Part shown: piece after piece, positions 14,401 to 26,523 of the stretch
Numbering within the stretch: the stretch's first letter is position 1
How the letters are laid out: each line of letters opens with the position of its first letter
DNA from: Aphidius gifuensis
Lineage: Eukaryota; Arthropoda; Insecta; Hymenoptera; Braconidae
NCBI RefSeq assembly: GCF_014905175.1
Contig: NC_057789.1
Span: 27,462,555-27,526,554 of the forward strand
DNA length: 64,000 nucleotides
Direction: 5' to 3'
Position numbers and translations under genes: made by a program
The notes under the pieces: model-generated
What the model was told of the DNA's origin: nothing
Database searches by the model: none
What the model saw: the letters and a program-made list of their open reading frames with translations, nothing else

Positions 14401-17376
14401 AGTTTGCATCGTAATTTGCACGATGTGGTTAACATTAACTGAGCTTAATATATTATTTACATGTAAAAACCATATAAAAAATATATGACAAAATGAAATC
14501 ATCATTGAAAATAATATAATATGTGAAATTATCAATTAAAATTAAATATTCAAATACCTGTTTAACGAGTATATTAAAAATAAAAATAAACATTATTTAT
14601 TTACCAGGAAAAATTACTTAAAAATACATTTATTATTTATTATAATAAATTTTTTTTTATTTTAAAATTAATGACTCAATACAGAGATATAAAAAAAAAA
14701 AAAACAAAATTTAATTTAATTATTCAAAAGGAAAAAAAACATATTAAACATTAATGAAGCGTTGCAAAAATTATATCATAATTTAGTAATATTTTGAATA
14801 ATTAATTTCAGTGTAGAAATTAATTTTAATATTATTTTTTATGTCCAGTATGTCCACAAGGTACCTGGGGAATATATTGCAAAGAAGCTTGCAATTGTAG
14901 CAATCAACGCTGTGATCCAATCAGTGGCTCATGTCAATGTCCACCAGGCTGGACTGGAAGCAGGTAAATAAAATTAAAAAAAAAAAAAAAGAAAACTATT
15001 AACGTAAAAATCAAATAATAATATTAATTATATTTTTAACAGTTGTACAGATAAATGTAAAGTTGGAAAATGGGGTTCAGAGTGTAAATCAAATTGTTCA
15101 TGTCCAAATGAAAGTAAAATATGTCATCATGTGACTGGAAATTGTAGTGAAGTAATTGAATCAATAAATAAATTGTCAGAGATAGTAAATAACAATATAA
15201 TCACTGATGTATTTGACGCATCAACATCAACAATATCTACCCTCTCAACCGGAACAATAAATGATGATGATTCAATCAACATTATATCAATCAAAAATCA
15301 TACCAACGAATTTTTCAACACGACAAATTCAAAAAATAACGGTTGGTATATTATTTTCAATGTTTTTTTTTTATGAATTTATCATGATGATATAACATAT
15401 GATCTAAATGTTTTTTATAAAATAAATGTTTGTGTATCGATAAAAAGGTGCGAACGAGGTGAATGTTACAACTAGTCGTAATGAAATTGAACTGAATTCC
15501 AATTTTGCAACAACGACAATTAATAAATTCCAAGAGCATACAACGAGTCAAGATATACGTGTGATAAAGGTCAACAAATCAACATCTAGACCAATTCTGG
15601 CTGTGGTTCATGTGTCTGGTAAAACACTTACGGAACATGACAAAATGATTATAACGCCTGAAGGTATTAAAAATATTAATCATCAATATTTATCATTATC
15701 ACAAGTATTTTTTTTTTTTATTTATTTTTTTGTTGTTTTTCTTTAAGTCATTGGTGATTTATTGATTTATTTTATTTTTTTTTTTACAGTACATACAGTA
15801 CCACTTTCACTGGAAATTGTTGCAATTATTGTCATTGGATGTATGATGTCATTGGGTTTAATGATTATGGTTGTATTAGCACTTTTACATATTCGAACAA
15901 AATTATTTGAAACCATAAGATTATCAATTTATGATACTGCAAAATTGGATAATCATGAAACAACATTGACACATCAACATCAAAAATTAAATGACGAAAT
16001 AAAATTTCAATCACTTAGGCGAAACAATAGAATATCATGTCAGCCATCAGACTATGGTGAGTTGTTTTTTTTTTTTTTTTTATTAACTTTAAAATATATA
16101 TTTTAATGGATATTTTATTGCTGAAATGATTGTGGAGACACAAAGTTGGATACAAAAAATATGCGTATTATTTATTTTATTATTTTCTCACGTAGTACTT
16201 GTTGGATTTTTGACCCTTGATATATAAAATGATCACAAATGAAACATTACAGGATGACAAAAAAAAAAAAAAGAAAAAACAAATAAACATAACAAAAAAT
16301 AAATAATTGGTAGATTACATTCATCCGGTTTGTTAAATGCAAATTCTCCCTGGTATTTTCCCAGTTGAATTGACAAAACAAATAAAATCAATCTCAACTA
16401 ACTGATCACAACATGAATGATTGAGTTGTAAAATAAATTAATCAAGAAATAAATAACTCATTTCTTGTTGGTATTTTATTTATTTATTAAAATAGTTGAA
16501 AGAACTTTTTGAAAATTTCACTTAACAATTATCCTTAAAATTAACATTATCATGTTATATATTTTATAATTTTTTTAAAAATATTAATCGACATTTTTTA
16601 CCACTTTCAGAAACACCAAGATGTATCATTCCTGATAGACCATTGACTCTACCAAGAGCAATCAGTACAATAAGTACATTAACAAGAGAATCAACATATT
16701 CAAATCAATTTCCAAATATTCAATTATTCAACTCACCACGAGGTAAATTATTTATATTTATTAATTATTTTTTATGTCCTTCAACACCTTTAATGTAATT
16801 TTAATTTATCACTTTGATCCACCAACGTTAAACCTTCTATCATATTAATAAATTTTTATTGAATAATTATATTTCATAGAACACATTTAATTTGTTTTTT
16901 TTTTTAAAAACATTTCAAAACCGGATGTTACCATAAACTTCCGGCAAATCAATGTGTATGATTCTTATCAAAAAAATTCGAAAGTCTTTAAATAAAGGAA
17001 AATTGCCAAGTATTTTTTTCCATTTTATAGATCTTGGAACTATGCCATTTAATTCAATTCATGTGGATAATATATATTTTAAACATGAAACGTTTAAACT
17101 ATTTATCACAAATCATTTTATATAAAAACGGAAACGATTTACTTGCCAAGTTTTATATATACATTTATAACAATCTTTTTCCTGATATATATTTTTTAAA
17201 TGATAAATATATATATTATTCTTTTAGAATTATTAGAAGCACATTACGACAGACCACCAGCGACAAATACCTTTCGTCAGTTATCTTTTCCTGGTCATAA
17301 TGAAGGCGAACATTTGTATGACGAAATACCACTTCGATCAACAATGCTCAGAAAATATCACAACACATTGCAGTAA
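11489..17376 (+). CDS. nimA: Nimrod A: EMI, NIM and EGF-like transmembrane receptor
   Basis: Nine exons: 11489-11601, 12426-12552, 13458-13605, 14849-14963, 15043-15341, 15448-15663, 15790-16056, 16611-16742 and 17228-17376 (TAA). They give 521 residues with consistent phases. Order: signal peptide (1-25); EMI domain from CQRTENYTVTW (about 33-95); the Nimrod CCxGF/Y signature (CCDGF, about 91-95); two EGF/laminin-like modules (CPQGTWGIYC...CQCPPGW and CKVGKWGSEC...) to about 185; a long Ser/Thr/Asn-rich stalk with many N-glycosylation sequons; one membrane helix (about 347-370); and a cytoplasmic tail of about 150 residues. This is the NimA/Draper-type layout of phagocyte receptors that bind bacteria or apoptotic cells. 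The tail has Tyr motifs (YDTA, YETP, YDRP, YDEI). The donor at 15342 (GTTGGT) is weak, so that border is the least certain. AATAAA lies at 17464-17469. Confidence 0.88.
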
Positions 17377-17463
17377 TAAAAATCAAAACAAAAAATTAAT
17401 GTGCCATCTTAAAATAATAATAATTATAATTTTAGTTTTAAAAATACAATAAGGTTTTTATTT

Positions 17464-17469
17464 AATAAA
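17464..17469 (+). terminator. Poly(A) signal for nimA
   Basis: AATAAA lies 88 bp after the stop codon, before the nimB promoter. Confidence 0.35.
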
Positions 17470-17836
17470 AAAAATTATTATCAATTTGTTCTTGACATAA
17501 ATGAATATTAAAAATTAAAATTAAAAAATCGTCATTGATCTCATTACGAATAAACCTACGCATTCTATTTAATTATAAATTTTATATTTTATAATTTTTA
17601 ATTCTAAAAATAATTAAAATTATTTCAATGATATATTTTAATGTAAACAAGAAAAAAATGAGGTCATATGATGTTTTTTTAATCAATATATTTAAATACC
17701 ACAAAGTTTGTAAAATAACGTAATATACATTGATCTATTTTTCGAGAAAAATAAAATTTAAAAACAAAAAAATAAAATATCAGTTGACCTGTGATGTCAA
17801 CAAGTGGATAAGTATTTAATGTAACATTGAAATTAT

Positions 17837-17841
17837 TCAGT
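17837..17841 (+). promoter_or_regulatory. Candidate initiator of nimB
   Basis: TCAGT matches the insect Inr consensus. Starting at the A (17839) leaves a 29-nt leader before the ATG at 17868. A weak TATA-like AGTATTTAA lies about 25 bp upstream. GATAAG at 17807-17812 is the core bound by GATA factors, which drive blood-cell genes in insects. Function is inferred from sequence only. Confidence 0.35.
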
Positions 17842-17867
17842 GATTGTTTGACAATCATTTGGTTAAG

Positions 17868-20016
17868 ATGAATTTAAAATTTTTAACTCTGACGATATTT
17901 ATATTTTTAATAAATACGGCAGTTGGTCAATATGGTGTAAAAGGACGTCATAATCAACAGACGACACTATCAAGTCGTCCAGCCAATGAGACAGGATATT
18001 GTTACAAAAAAGTTCCGTAAGTAAAATTATTTTTAAATTTTTAAATGATAATTTGCAGAGTGTGCTTCAAGATCAAAGTTGTATTGTTTAAAAATAATCA
18101 AAATAAAAAATAAGATAATGGATAGTATCATATTTAAAAAAAAAATTGTTGACACTGAGATATTTGAGCCTAGTTAAAAACAAAAAAGAGTAAATTTAAA
18201 ATATTATATAACAAGATTTTATCAAGAGCCAAGATAATAAGATGCTGAGTTAATTTGACCTCAACCTTTAACGATAAATTAAGCAAGAAGTAAATAATAT
18301 ATACAACGCATATGAATCATAAATTTAATCAATATAAATAATAAAAGTTGATAGAAAAATAACAAATGGTACATTTCAAATGACATTTTTATATTTTAGT
18401 TATCAACAAGGTAGATCAACTGGTAATCGTGCAGAAAGCGGATATAATAATGACAATGTGGTAAATATATTATGTTGAATTATATTAATGAATTGCAGAA
18501 AAAAAAAAAACTTGTTTTTCTTGATTTTCTAAATTATATTTTTACTGATAATAATGTGCTATTGTATTTAAGCAATTGACAAATGTAAATGGCTGGACAG
18601 TTATTTTAGACTGTTGTGATGGTTATGAGCGTAATGAAACCACTGGTCGTTGTGAAAGTAACTGTGAGACAAATTGTTTCGGTGGAAGTTGTATTGATGG
18701 TTCATGTACTTGTCAACAAGGCTGGCACCATGAAGATGGTGTTTGCAAACCAATATGTATCAATGGATGTCCAGATAGAAATTCATACGTGGGTTTTAAT
18801 TTTTAAATCGAAATTATACATAATACTAGCTTTCAATATTTTATTTAATATTATTACAGTGTTTTGCACCTCCAAATGTATGTGAATGTAAATTTGGATG
18901 GGAAAAAGTTACAGACGATCAATGTCGTCCAGTTTGTCCTGGTGGCTGTGTCAATGGACGGGTAAATAAATTAAAATTCATAATTACAAATTAATAGCAA
19001 TAATAATAAATATAAAAAAATTTAAATTAATAGTGTATAGCACCAAGAGTTTGTGAATGTAGCCCAGGATATATTTTGAATGAAGGTAGACAAATTTGTG
19101 AAGCAGTATGTGAAGGTGGATGTCCTCATGGTGAATGTAAACAGCCTGGTATTTGTTCATGTAATTCTGGGTAAGTAATTTTCAAATACAAGCTTATATT
19201 AATTTTTTAAAAATCCAACTAATAGCATAAACAATATACTTAATACTTTAATATAGATATGTGAATCCACCTGGTGATAGAGAAACATGTCAACCAGATT
19301 GTGGCCCATTAAATTGCGGTGGTCAAAGTCAAGGACAATGTATATCACCAAATACATGTATTTGTTCGCCTGGTTACACACGTGGTGAACAAAATAATTG
19401 TATTCCTGAATGTAAAAATGGTTGTCCAATAAATTCACGGTGTATGTCTCTGGACAGATGCATTTGCAATGCTGGTTTTGCTCTTGATTATAGAGATAAT
19501 AAATGTGTCCCTCTGGACAATCAACAGGGACATTCAACTGTACATCCAATCAATGGTAATAATCATCAAGATAATAATCAGCCATCAAATCAACGTGGTG
19601 ATGTTTATCATCATGAAAATGGTCAACCATCAAATCAACGTGGTGATATTTATCATCGAGAAAATGGACAACAACCCACTGATATTTATCATCGAGATGA
19701 ATTTCATTGTGAACGTCCTTGTATAAATGGTGAATGTATGGGATACAATATTTGTAGTTGTAAAAATGGATATGTTCCAGATCCTTATGATTTAACAAGA
19801 ACACGTTGTATACCATTTTGTTCTGGTGGTTGTCCAAATGGGTTAGTATATATATTATTTTTATCTCAATCTTTGGCTTAATCAAATTATATTTTTTATT
19901 TTTTTTTACACAGTGTATGCTCTGGACCTGGTTTTTGTATTTGCAAACCCGGCTTTGTCAAGGATCGAACTGGTGTCAAAGGAAGCCAACGATGTATTCC
20001 TCGAATTGATTATTAA
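17868..20016 (+). CDS. nimB: Secreted Nimrod B-like protein with eight NIM/EGF-like repeats
   Basis: Seven exons: 17868-18016, 18400-18460, 18573-18788, 18860-18961, 19034-19170, 19257-19841 and 19914-20016 (TAA), for 450 residues. The signal peptide is MNLKFLTLTIFIFLINTAVG. A Tyr/Cys-containing lead (GYCYKKVP) and a Gln/Asn-rich spacer precede the Nimrod signature CCDGYERNETTGRC. Eight repeats of the form C..G.C....C.C..GW/GY....C.P.C follow. Several exon borders fall at repeat borders, as expected for growth by repeat duplication. No membrane helix follows, so the product is secreted, which is the defining difference of NimB from NimA and NimC. Between repeats six and seven (residues about 308-372) sits a hydrophilic insert of near-repeats NQRGDVYHHENG / NQRGDIYHRENG, each carrying an RGD. 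AATAAA lies at 20073-20078. Confidence 0.88.
19540..19707 (+). repeat. In-frame tandem repeat inside nimB (QPSNQRGD...HENG units)
   Basis: Units beginning CAGCCATCAAATCAACGTGG and CAACCATCAAATCAACGTGG follow each other with a period of 48 bp. A shorter, more diverged third unit (QQPTDIYHRD) follows. The repeat encodes the hydrophilic spacer between NIM repeats six and seven and keeps the frame. Confidence 0.75.
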
Positions 20017-20767
20017 AAAATTAATTAAAAGTAACGAAAAAAATAATTATATTTTAAAAGCTTTTAGAGCTTAATAAAATTGAATGATATTTATGAGTTT
20101 CTATTGAAAAATAAATTGAAATTAATATTTAATTTATAAAATTCTATAAATCTTTATCTGGTTTCTTTTTATAAAATAAATATATATATATTGATTAGAG
20201 AAAGAGATTTTTTTACAGGTAATATATTATAGTCAATCTTGATTGTTTTTTTTTTTCTCATCTCATCGATTTTTTAAACCCGTGAAAAATGGGTTAATAG
20301 AAGGGGAATGATGCGCAGAGGTGGATGTACCTTTTTTCGTATATATTTATTTTTCCTTTTTCAACACCGCAGAAAGGGGTTTGTGTTTTTGATATTGAAT
20401 GGCTGATGGTGCTGAACTGCTGATGGCCTTGGATGTTGGCATCACTGGTTAATGCTACCGCGCATCTTCCAAGTTACGAGCAAGCGCTTTACGTAATAAT
20501 TTCATAGGATTTTAACCCTTGTGTGTATATATTTTTGTGTGTTTAATAAAAAATTTTGTTTCATGCTGCCTCAAGTTGGTTTTAAATATACATTAAAACG
20601 TGATTTAATTTATAATAAATATATACACAAATGATAAATAAAAATATATCATTAAAAATGAATGGATAAATTATAATAAAAATTAATTGTTAATTAAATA
20701 TAAGTGTTATGATGAATAATTTAAATAATATAAAAATTATAATTATTAATATTATGCCACGACGGCG
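20017..20767. other. nimB 3' flank and upstream region of the next gene
   Basis: The first 80 bp hold the nimB poly(A) signal (20073-20078). From about 20270 to 20510 the G+C content rises clearly (motifs such as CTGATGGTGCTGAACTGCTGATGG and GCGCATC). This looks like a promoter or 5' leader of the gene starting at 20768. I see no coding frame in it. Confidence 0.4.
20073..20078 (+). terminator. Poly(A) signal for nimB
   Basis: AATAAA lies 57 bp after the stop codon, a normal distance for a short 3' UTR. Confidence 0.4.
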
Positions 20768-23700
20768 ATGAGAGCACATTTAAGATTGACCTGCTGTTGT
20801 TGCTACTGGTTAACTTGTCTTTTTATATTTTTAATATCAATTTGTTATGGTAATCATATATCAAGTGATAAGGATAAAACATTAGTTGACAATGGTGGTA
20901 ATCCACGTCGTGATGAATTATCGACAAGTTACAGAGTACAACGAATGCTCATCAATCTTGGTAATGATAATTTTCATAAAGATCAAATTGATTTTGATAT
21001 TTCTTATGGAGGAGATGAAGAAGATGAGGAGGATTATTTTGAACCAAATACAACAGGTACTAATTATTTTTTTAATAATGTTATAATAATGTCAACTAAA
21101 TAAATAATTACTATTTAAAACATTATTAATTTAATATAATTATTAATTAGGATATAATTTTTTATTTTTATTTTTAAAAAGGTCAAGTGGGTTTATTCAC
21201 AAGTACATAACTCGACTGAATTATCAAATAAGCATTAGCAACATCAAAAAGAATTTTTTTCATATTAAATGAATTTATAAAAATAAAAAAAAATAATTAT
21301 TAAATTTTTTTTTTAATATTTAAATAATCATATTTTATTTTCCAGGAGAATTTCAAAGAATAATATTTTTTTCTTTTTGCTTTTTCATTTGATTCATGTA
21401 GATCAAAAAGAACTCATTAGTAATTATACAATGGACTGGTGAATATGTTGAAATTTAATAAAACCACTCGGGAAATATATTCATTATCTATATAGATTTT
21501 CATTTGTTATTCTTAGCTTTGAAAATATATATATATACATTTTTTTTTTTTTCAACAATAGCTTCACGTGTTATATGCACTTCAAATTGTCTCTATTCAT
21601 CAAATACATTCACTGACTTTATCTTCAAACATATCTCTTATAAAACCAAGCCAAGTACTATCGACTTGCACACTTTAATTTTCTCTCCTTAATTTACATT
21701 TAATTTATATATACCATTTAAAAAAATTCTCAGTAATAATATAAAGAAAAAAAAAAAAAAAGAATAATATTCAGATATTTCAGCTGGAAAATTAAACGTA
21801 AAAGAAAATTTTATTTTTCTTTTTCAAGTGTTCTTTTGAAATTTGAATTTAGTAGTTTTATACTTGAGCTATATAATTTAATTTTTTTTAATTTATTTAA
21901 TTTATAAACTAAAAAATATCAAGAACATAATAAAAATTTATAAAAGTTTTTTTTTTATTATTATTAAATATTTTATTTAAATAATCTGCAGTGCAGCTAG
22001 GTCAAAATTAACAGTGAACCATTAATGGACTCGGTTGGTTAAAGTATTGATTTTAAAATAAAAGTACTCAGTGCATCAATTTAAATCCATTTAAACTAAT
22101 TAAAAATTTAATATATAAACTTTTTATTTAACTTTGTATTATTTATATAAAGTAATAATAATTAATTAATTTATATTATTATTATTTTTAGAGAAAGGAC
22201 GTTTTTTGGGTTCACCATGTGATAAAACATGCAATCCAGATTTACAACATGTTATTTGTGACTCAGCTACGAGTTTATGTGACTGTGAAAAATCATATCC
22301 AGTACGACTTGGACCAACTAAAGGTTGTGCAAAACGTAAGTAGGTAATGTTCAAGACTCAAATGTCCTTGCTTTGAGTGGGCTCTCAACCATGACCAATT
22401 CCAGCCTAGAAAACAAACAAAAAAAATTTATATATTATCCCCTTCTTAATGAGTAAAAAATATTTTCTCCATACCTGTATATTTTTTTAAAAACAAAAAA
22501 ACATTATATTTGTTTATTTATATTTTCTACAAGCAAAGTTCACTTCAATTATTACATTAATTTTATAATTATATATATTTGAATGATTAACACAGCAAAA
22601 AGACTTGGTGAGCAGTGTTTTTATCGAGCCACATGTACATTTACTGATCAACACGCAACGTGTATGCAGATTCTTCACAATGCTGTTTGTGATTGTGATG
22701 AGGGCTATCACAAAGTTGCCATTACTAGGTCAAATAAAAAATCATTTTGTGTCGAAGGTATTATTATCATAAATATATTTTAAATAAATAAATATTAAAA
22801 TTAAATGTAATGTATATTTTAATTTAATAGATCTCGTGACAATATCAACTGATTTGCCAACTCTTTTTGGTGTAGCATCAGGCATTGCTGTATTAGGAGG
22901 ATTAATTTGTTTTGTTCTTAAATTATCAAATCCAACAAGACCAACTAATCGTTATGTTGATGCTCATCATGGTCCAACAATGTTATTTATGAGTGATACA
23001 GGTATATAATATTAAAAATAACTTGTAAAACAAATTATTTTTTACATTATATTATGAAGAAATATGTTTTTTATTTTTTTTAATTATATAATTAAAAATA
23101 AGACCTTGAATATATATTTTCTCTGATGTATTTACATTCTATTTGTCTGAAATTTTAACTTTAAGTTAAAAAACAACAAAAATTAAAATGAAAAAGTGAT
23201 AATAGTATTTAAAATAAATTAAACAGACATTGTAATTGGTTTTGTTGTTTTTTTTTTAGGTATACCAATGACAATTGCAGGACGTTCATCATCACGTACA
23301 AGTCAACGTAGTGATCCTGGTCCATTGAGTTGTTCAACATTTGGTAGACGTACTAGTAGCGGTAACAGTGGACGTGGACCACTTGTTCCAGCATCAAGAG
23401 CAGGTGCGGCAAGAGCCGCGGCCATCTTGCTTATTTCGTGTCATCTAAGAGATGCTGATACTAAAGATGGAAACAAACATCGACGTACCCTTAGTGACGT
23501 TGCTGAGGGATCGTCAAATGGTCTTGGTAGAACGATAATAACGTTTTTCTCAGACACAGAAATATTTATTTATTTCTTAATCATTTATCTAACAAATAGC
23601 TCTTCTCTTTCGGGTCTTTCGGAAAATAATGAATTACTTTAATTAATTTAATCAATTTTATTATCTTCTTTTTATATCGAAAAAAAAAAAAAGAGTACAA

Positions 23701-25285
23701 TTTATATTTAATAACTTCTTGATAAATATAAAAAATAAAATCATAGATTTTTCGTAAGACCCATTAACTATTATCTGTGCGTTCGATATTTGACCTAGTA
23801 AAATGGTCTTTAAATATGTCAGTTATGTATCGTTGAGTGTTGTTGTCGATGTTACTATTTTTTTTTTTTTTTCTGTCGCTTTTATTCCGTGTTTATTCTC
23901 ATCACACACTTGACAGATATATTTATTTTTGAAAAAAAAAAAAACTCTGACATTTTTAATTTAAAAATAATATTTTGTTTAAAAAATTTCAACATTTTTT
24001 AAATTATTTTTTTTTTTTTCACGTAAAATTACGCAGTTTATTATCAAATTTTTTTAAGTGAAATTTTACAATAAGTATTTATTTTATTTTTTTTTCTTCT
24101 TTTTATCTTGACAAAACTTTTTTTTTTAATATCTTAATGGATTGAGAGTACTCACTTTCATCTTGAAAAACAATTTCACATAAAAAAAAGAAGACTTTTT
24201 TTATGAATCATAAAATGATTCACTTTGATATATTTATCAATTTACATATAAACAATTTACGAGTCAGCAAGATGGCAGCGGCCGGTTACAAATATATACA
24301 AATACAATTATAAAATATATTTAATTGGTAAGAAGCACTAATAAATCGCTGCACTCTGCACAAAGTATTTTTCTATGAACAATGTTATAATTTTATTAAA
24401 TATATTTAATTTTTATTCAATTTCTTGTTTTATTTTAAGTCATACTGCTTTTTGCTGATAAGAAAAAAATAAGTATAATAAATGTAGTATTTATGAGTCA
24501 TCGTCATTACGACAGTAAATATATTTTTTTTTTTTTTTAAAAATAAACAAAAATGAAAAAAAATGTATGGGCGCAGCTGCATGACTAGTAGTTGTATATT
24601 TGGTTTGTTTCAAATTTTTATTTGAAAAAGAAAAAAAATAATGTGTTAATATTATGCAGTTACATATAAAAACTGCACCTTTCTTACAATAACATATCAC
24701 TTTCTCTCTTGTCAGGTTCACGACGTCCAAGTCTTGCATCGATGCACAGCTCTATATCATCAGCAAGAAGTTACAGTGCAAAAAGATTAGAAAAAGAAAG
24801 AAATGAAAAAGAACAACGTTTAGCATTACATGAATTGAGAAATTTAAAACACCGGGAACAAGAATTACAAACTGATTTACAAGGTGTACCAATCCCCAGT
24901 CCAAGAACACCACATGATGATTTATTGCCATCAGTTGATGAAGGAAAAGAAACTCATCACAATGAGGTATAAAAAAATAATAATAATCTACACTACATAT
25001 AGTTTTAATTAATACTATTAAATATTAAAATTAAATTAAATTATTCATTGTTGAAAATAGATTGCAACAACATCTAAAAATGACATGTCATATGCCTCAA
25101 CATCAACAGCAATGACTCATTCTGAACGAACCAAAACAGAATTACTATCTTGTTCAACAATAAAGGGAATGTCGAGTGATACCGAGACGGCCTTCAATAC
25201 TCCAATTGCCCATACATCTAATAGAAAAAATAATAATGAAACCGCCGGCAATTGTTCCAATGTTGTAGACATTTTTGAATCATAA
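20768..25285 (+). CDS. Cysteine-rich single-pass membrane protein with long Ser/Arg-rich tail; not assigned to a named gene
   Basis: Seven exons: 20768-21056, 22192-22335, 22596-22757, 22831-23001, 23260-23526, 24716-24966 and 25061-25285 (TAA), about 502 residues. Visible parts: signal peptide containing CCCCYW (to about 32); an acidic stretch (GGDEEDEEDYF); a cysteine-rich ectodomain of two similar halves (SPCDKTCNPDLQ...CDCEKSYP and EQCFYRATCTFTDQ...CDCDEGYH) resembling the EB module of invertebrate membrane proteins; one helix (TLFGVASGIAVLGGLICFVL, about 208-228); and a tail rich in Ser/Arg/Thr with a Lys/Glu-rich helical segment (AKRLEKERNEKEQRLALHEL) that may be a coiled coil. An upstream in-phase donor at 23404 would remove 41 residues of exon five. 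I do not recognise the gene. The ectodomain suggests cell-surface binding, and nothing shows a ligand. Confidence 0.7.
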
Positions 25286-26523
25286 TATTCATTTTTTTTT
25301 TAAATTTTATTATTGATGGGACTCGCTCAAAAATATCATGAAATTATAAAAATAGAAAAATATCATTTAACTTATATACAAAAAAAAAAATAGCAAAAGA
25401 ATTTTTAATCAATATATAAATTTAAATGAAATAAATAAATAAATAATTATGCACAAGTTTCACAAGGGCATCAACAGGGAATTTCATTTCATCAAAATGA
25501 TTGACTATTCAATAAGAAGTTTGTAATACAAAGTTTTAATTGTATTCTCATGAAAAAAAAAAAAAATAACAATATATAGAAACAATTTTAAAATCATGTC
25601 AATGTGTATTGATTACAATGGATATATGTTTTTGTGCCTTGTGCACTATTAAAAAAAATAATAATAAATAAAAAAAAAAAACACTTGAAGGAATAAAAAA
25701 ATATTATATTGTTTTAGAATATATCATTATTGATTGTACAATCTTGTTGATTATTTTATTTATATTGTAATTAGATAAATACAAAGAATAAAAAAAAATT
25801 TCTTTGATAAAAAATAATTTTACATTTTTAAAGTAATTGTACAACTTTTACCGTAAAAAATGCGCAAAAATAAAATTGGAGGAATTTAAAATTACTATTG
25901 TTTTAAATTAATAATAATGTTTTTTTTTTTATAAATTTTAAAAATATAATAAATAAAATAAGAGTATTGATTATTTAAAAAAAAAAAAATAGTAGTTGTG
26001 AAATAATAATAATGAATTTTCATGATTAAAAAAATATAAATTATCATTGAAAATTTTTCATCCAAATTAAATTAAACTTGGTATTTTAGAGAAAATATAA
26101 AATGGAAAATTAATATTTTATATTGAAAATACTAGATTAGTGTATGATTTGACATCACACTTATTATTGTTACGAAATCATAGAATTGCCCAATTTAAAA
26201 TTTAAAAACATGATGATAAAATCAACATGATCAACAGCATAGATAAAATTATAAAAAAATTAAATCGCAAGTAGTATATTGTTGAATTTTATATGACGAA
26301 TTTTAATTATAAAAAAAGCTTACGATTTTAGTAAAATTAATTTGATGGAAAATATAAATTTTTAAAAAGATGACAAAATTTCTATCCAAATGAAAAATAT
26401 TATTTCATCAGTTTGAATGTTTAACACAACATTAAAGCATTGGAAAAAAAAATGTAAAAAGCTCTATGCTGCTTGATAAAATATTATAGATTTCAACTTT
26501 TTAAAATAATATATTTTTGAAGA
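25286..26523. other. Intergenic spacer before the gustatory receptor
   Basis: 1.2 kb of very A+T-rich DNA with repeated AATAAA-like runs and A/T homopolymers. It contains the 3' flank of the preceding gene and the upstream region of the receptor. No gene or clear core promoter is seen. Confidence 0.4.

Larger units (their letters stand above)
17377..17867. other. nimA-nimB intergenic spacer
   Basis: About 490 bp holding the nimA 3' flank (AATAAA at 17464-17469) and the nimB promoter. An initiator TCAGT lies at 17837-17841 and a GATAAG motif at 17807-17812. No gene is seen. Confidence 0.5.

Noticed and set aside
19199..19885. Minus-strand open frames over nimB
   Set aside because: They are shadows of the nimB exon. 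The plus frame has the cysteine repeats and proper splice sites.
22166..22354. Antisense open frame over an exon of the EB-like gene
   Set aside because: The plus-strand exon has the cysteine pattern and matching splice phases.
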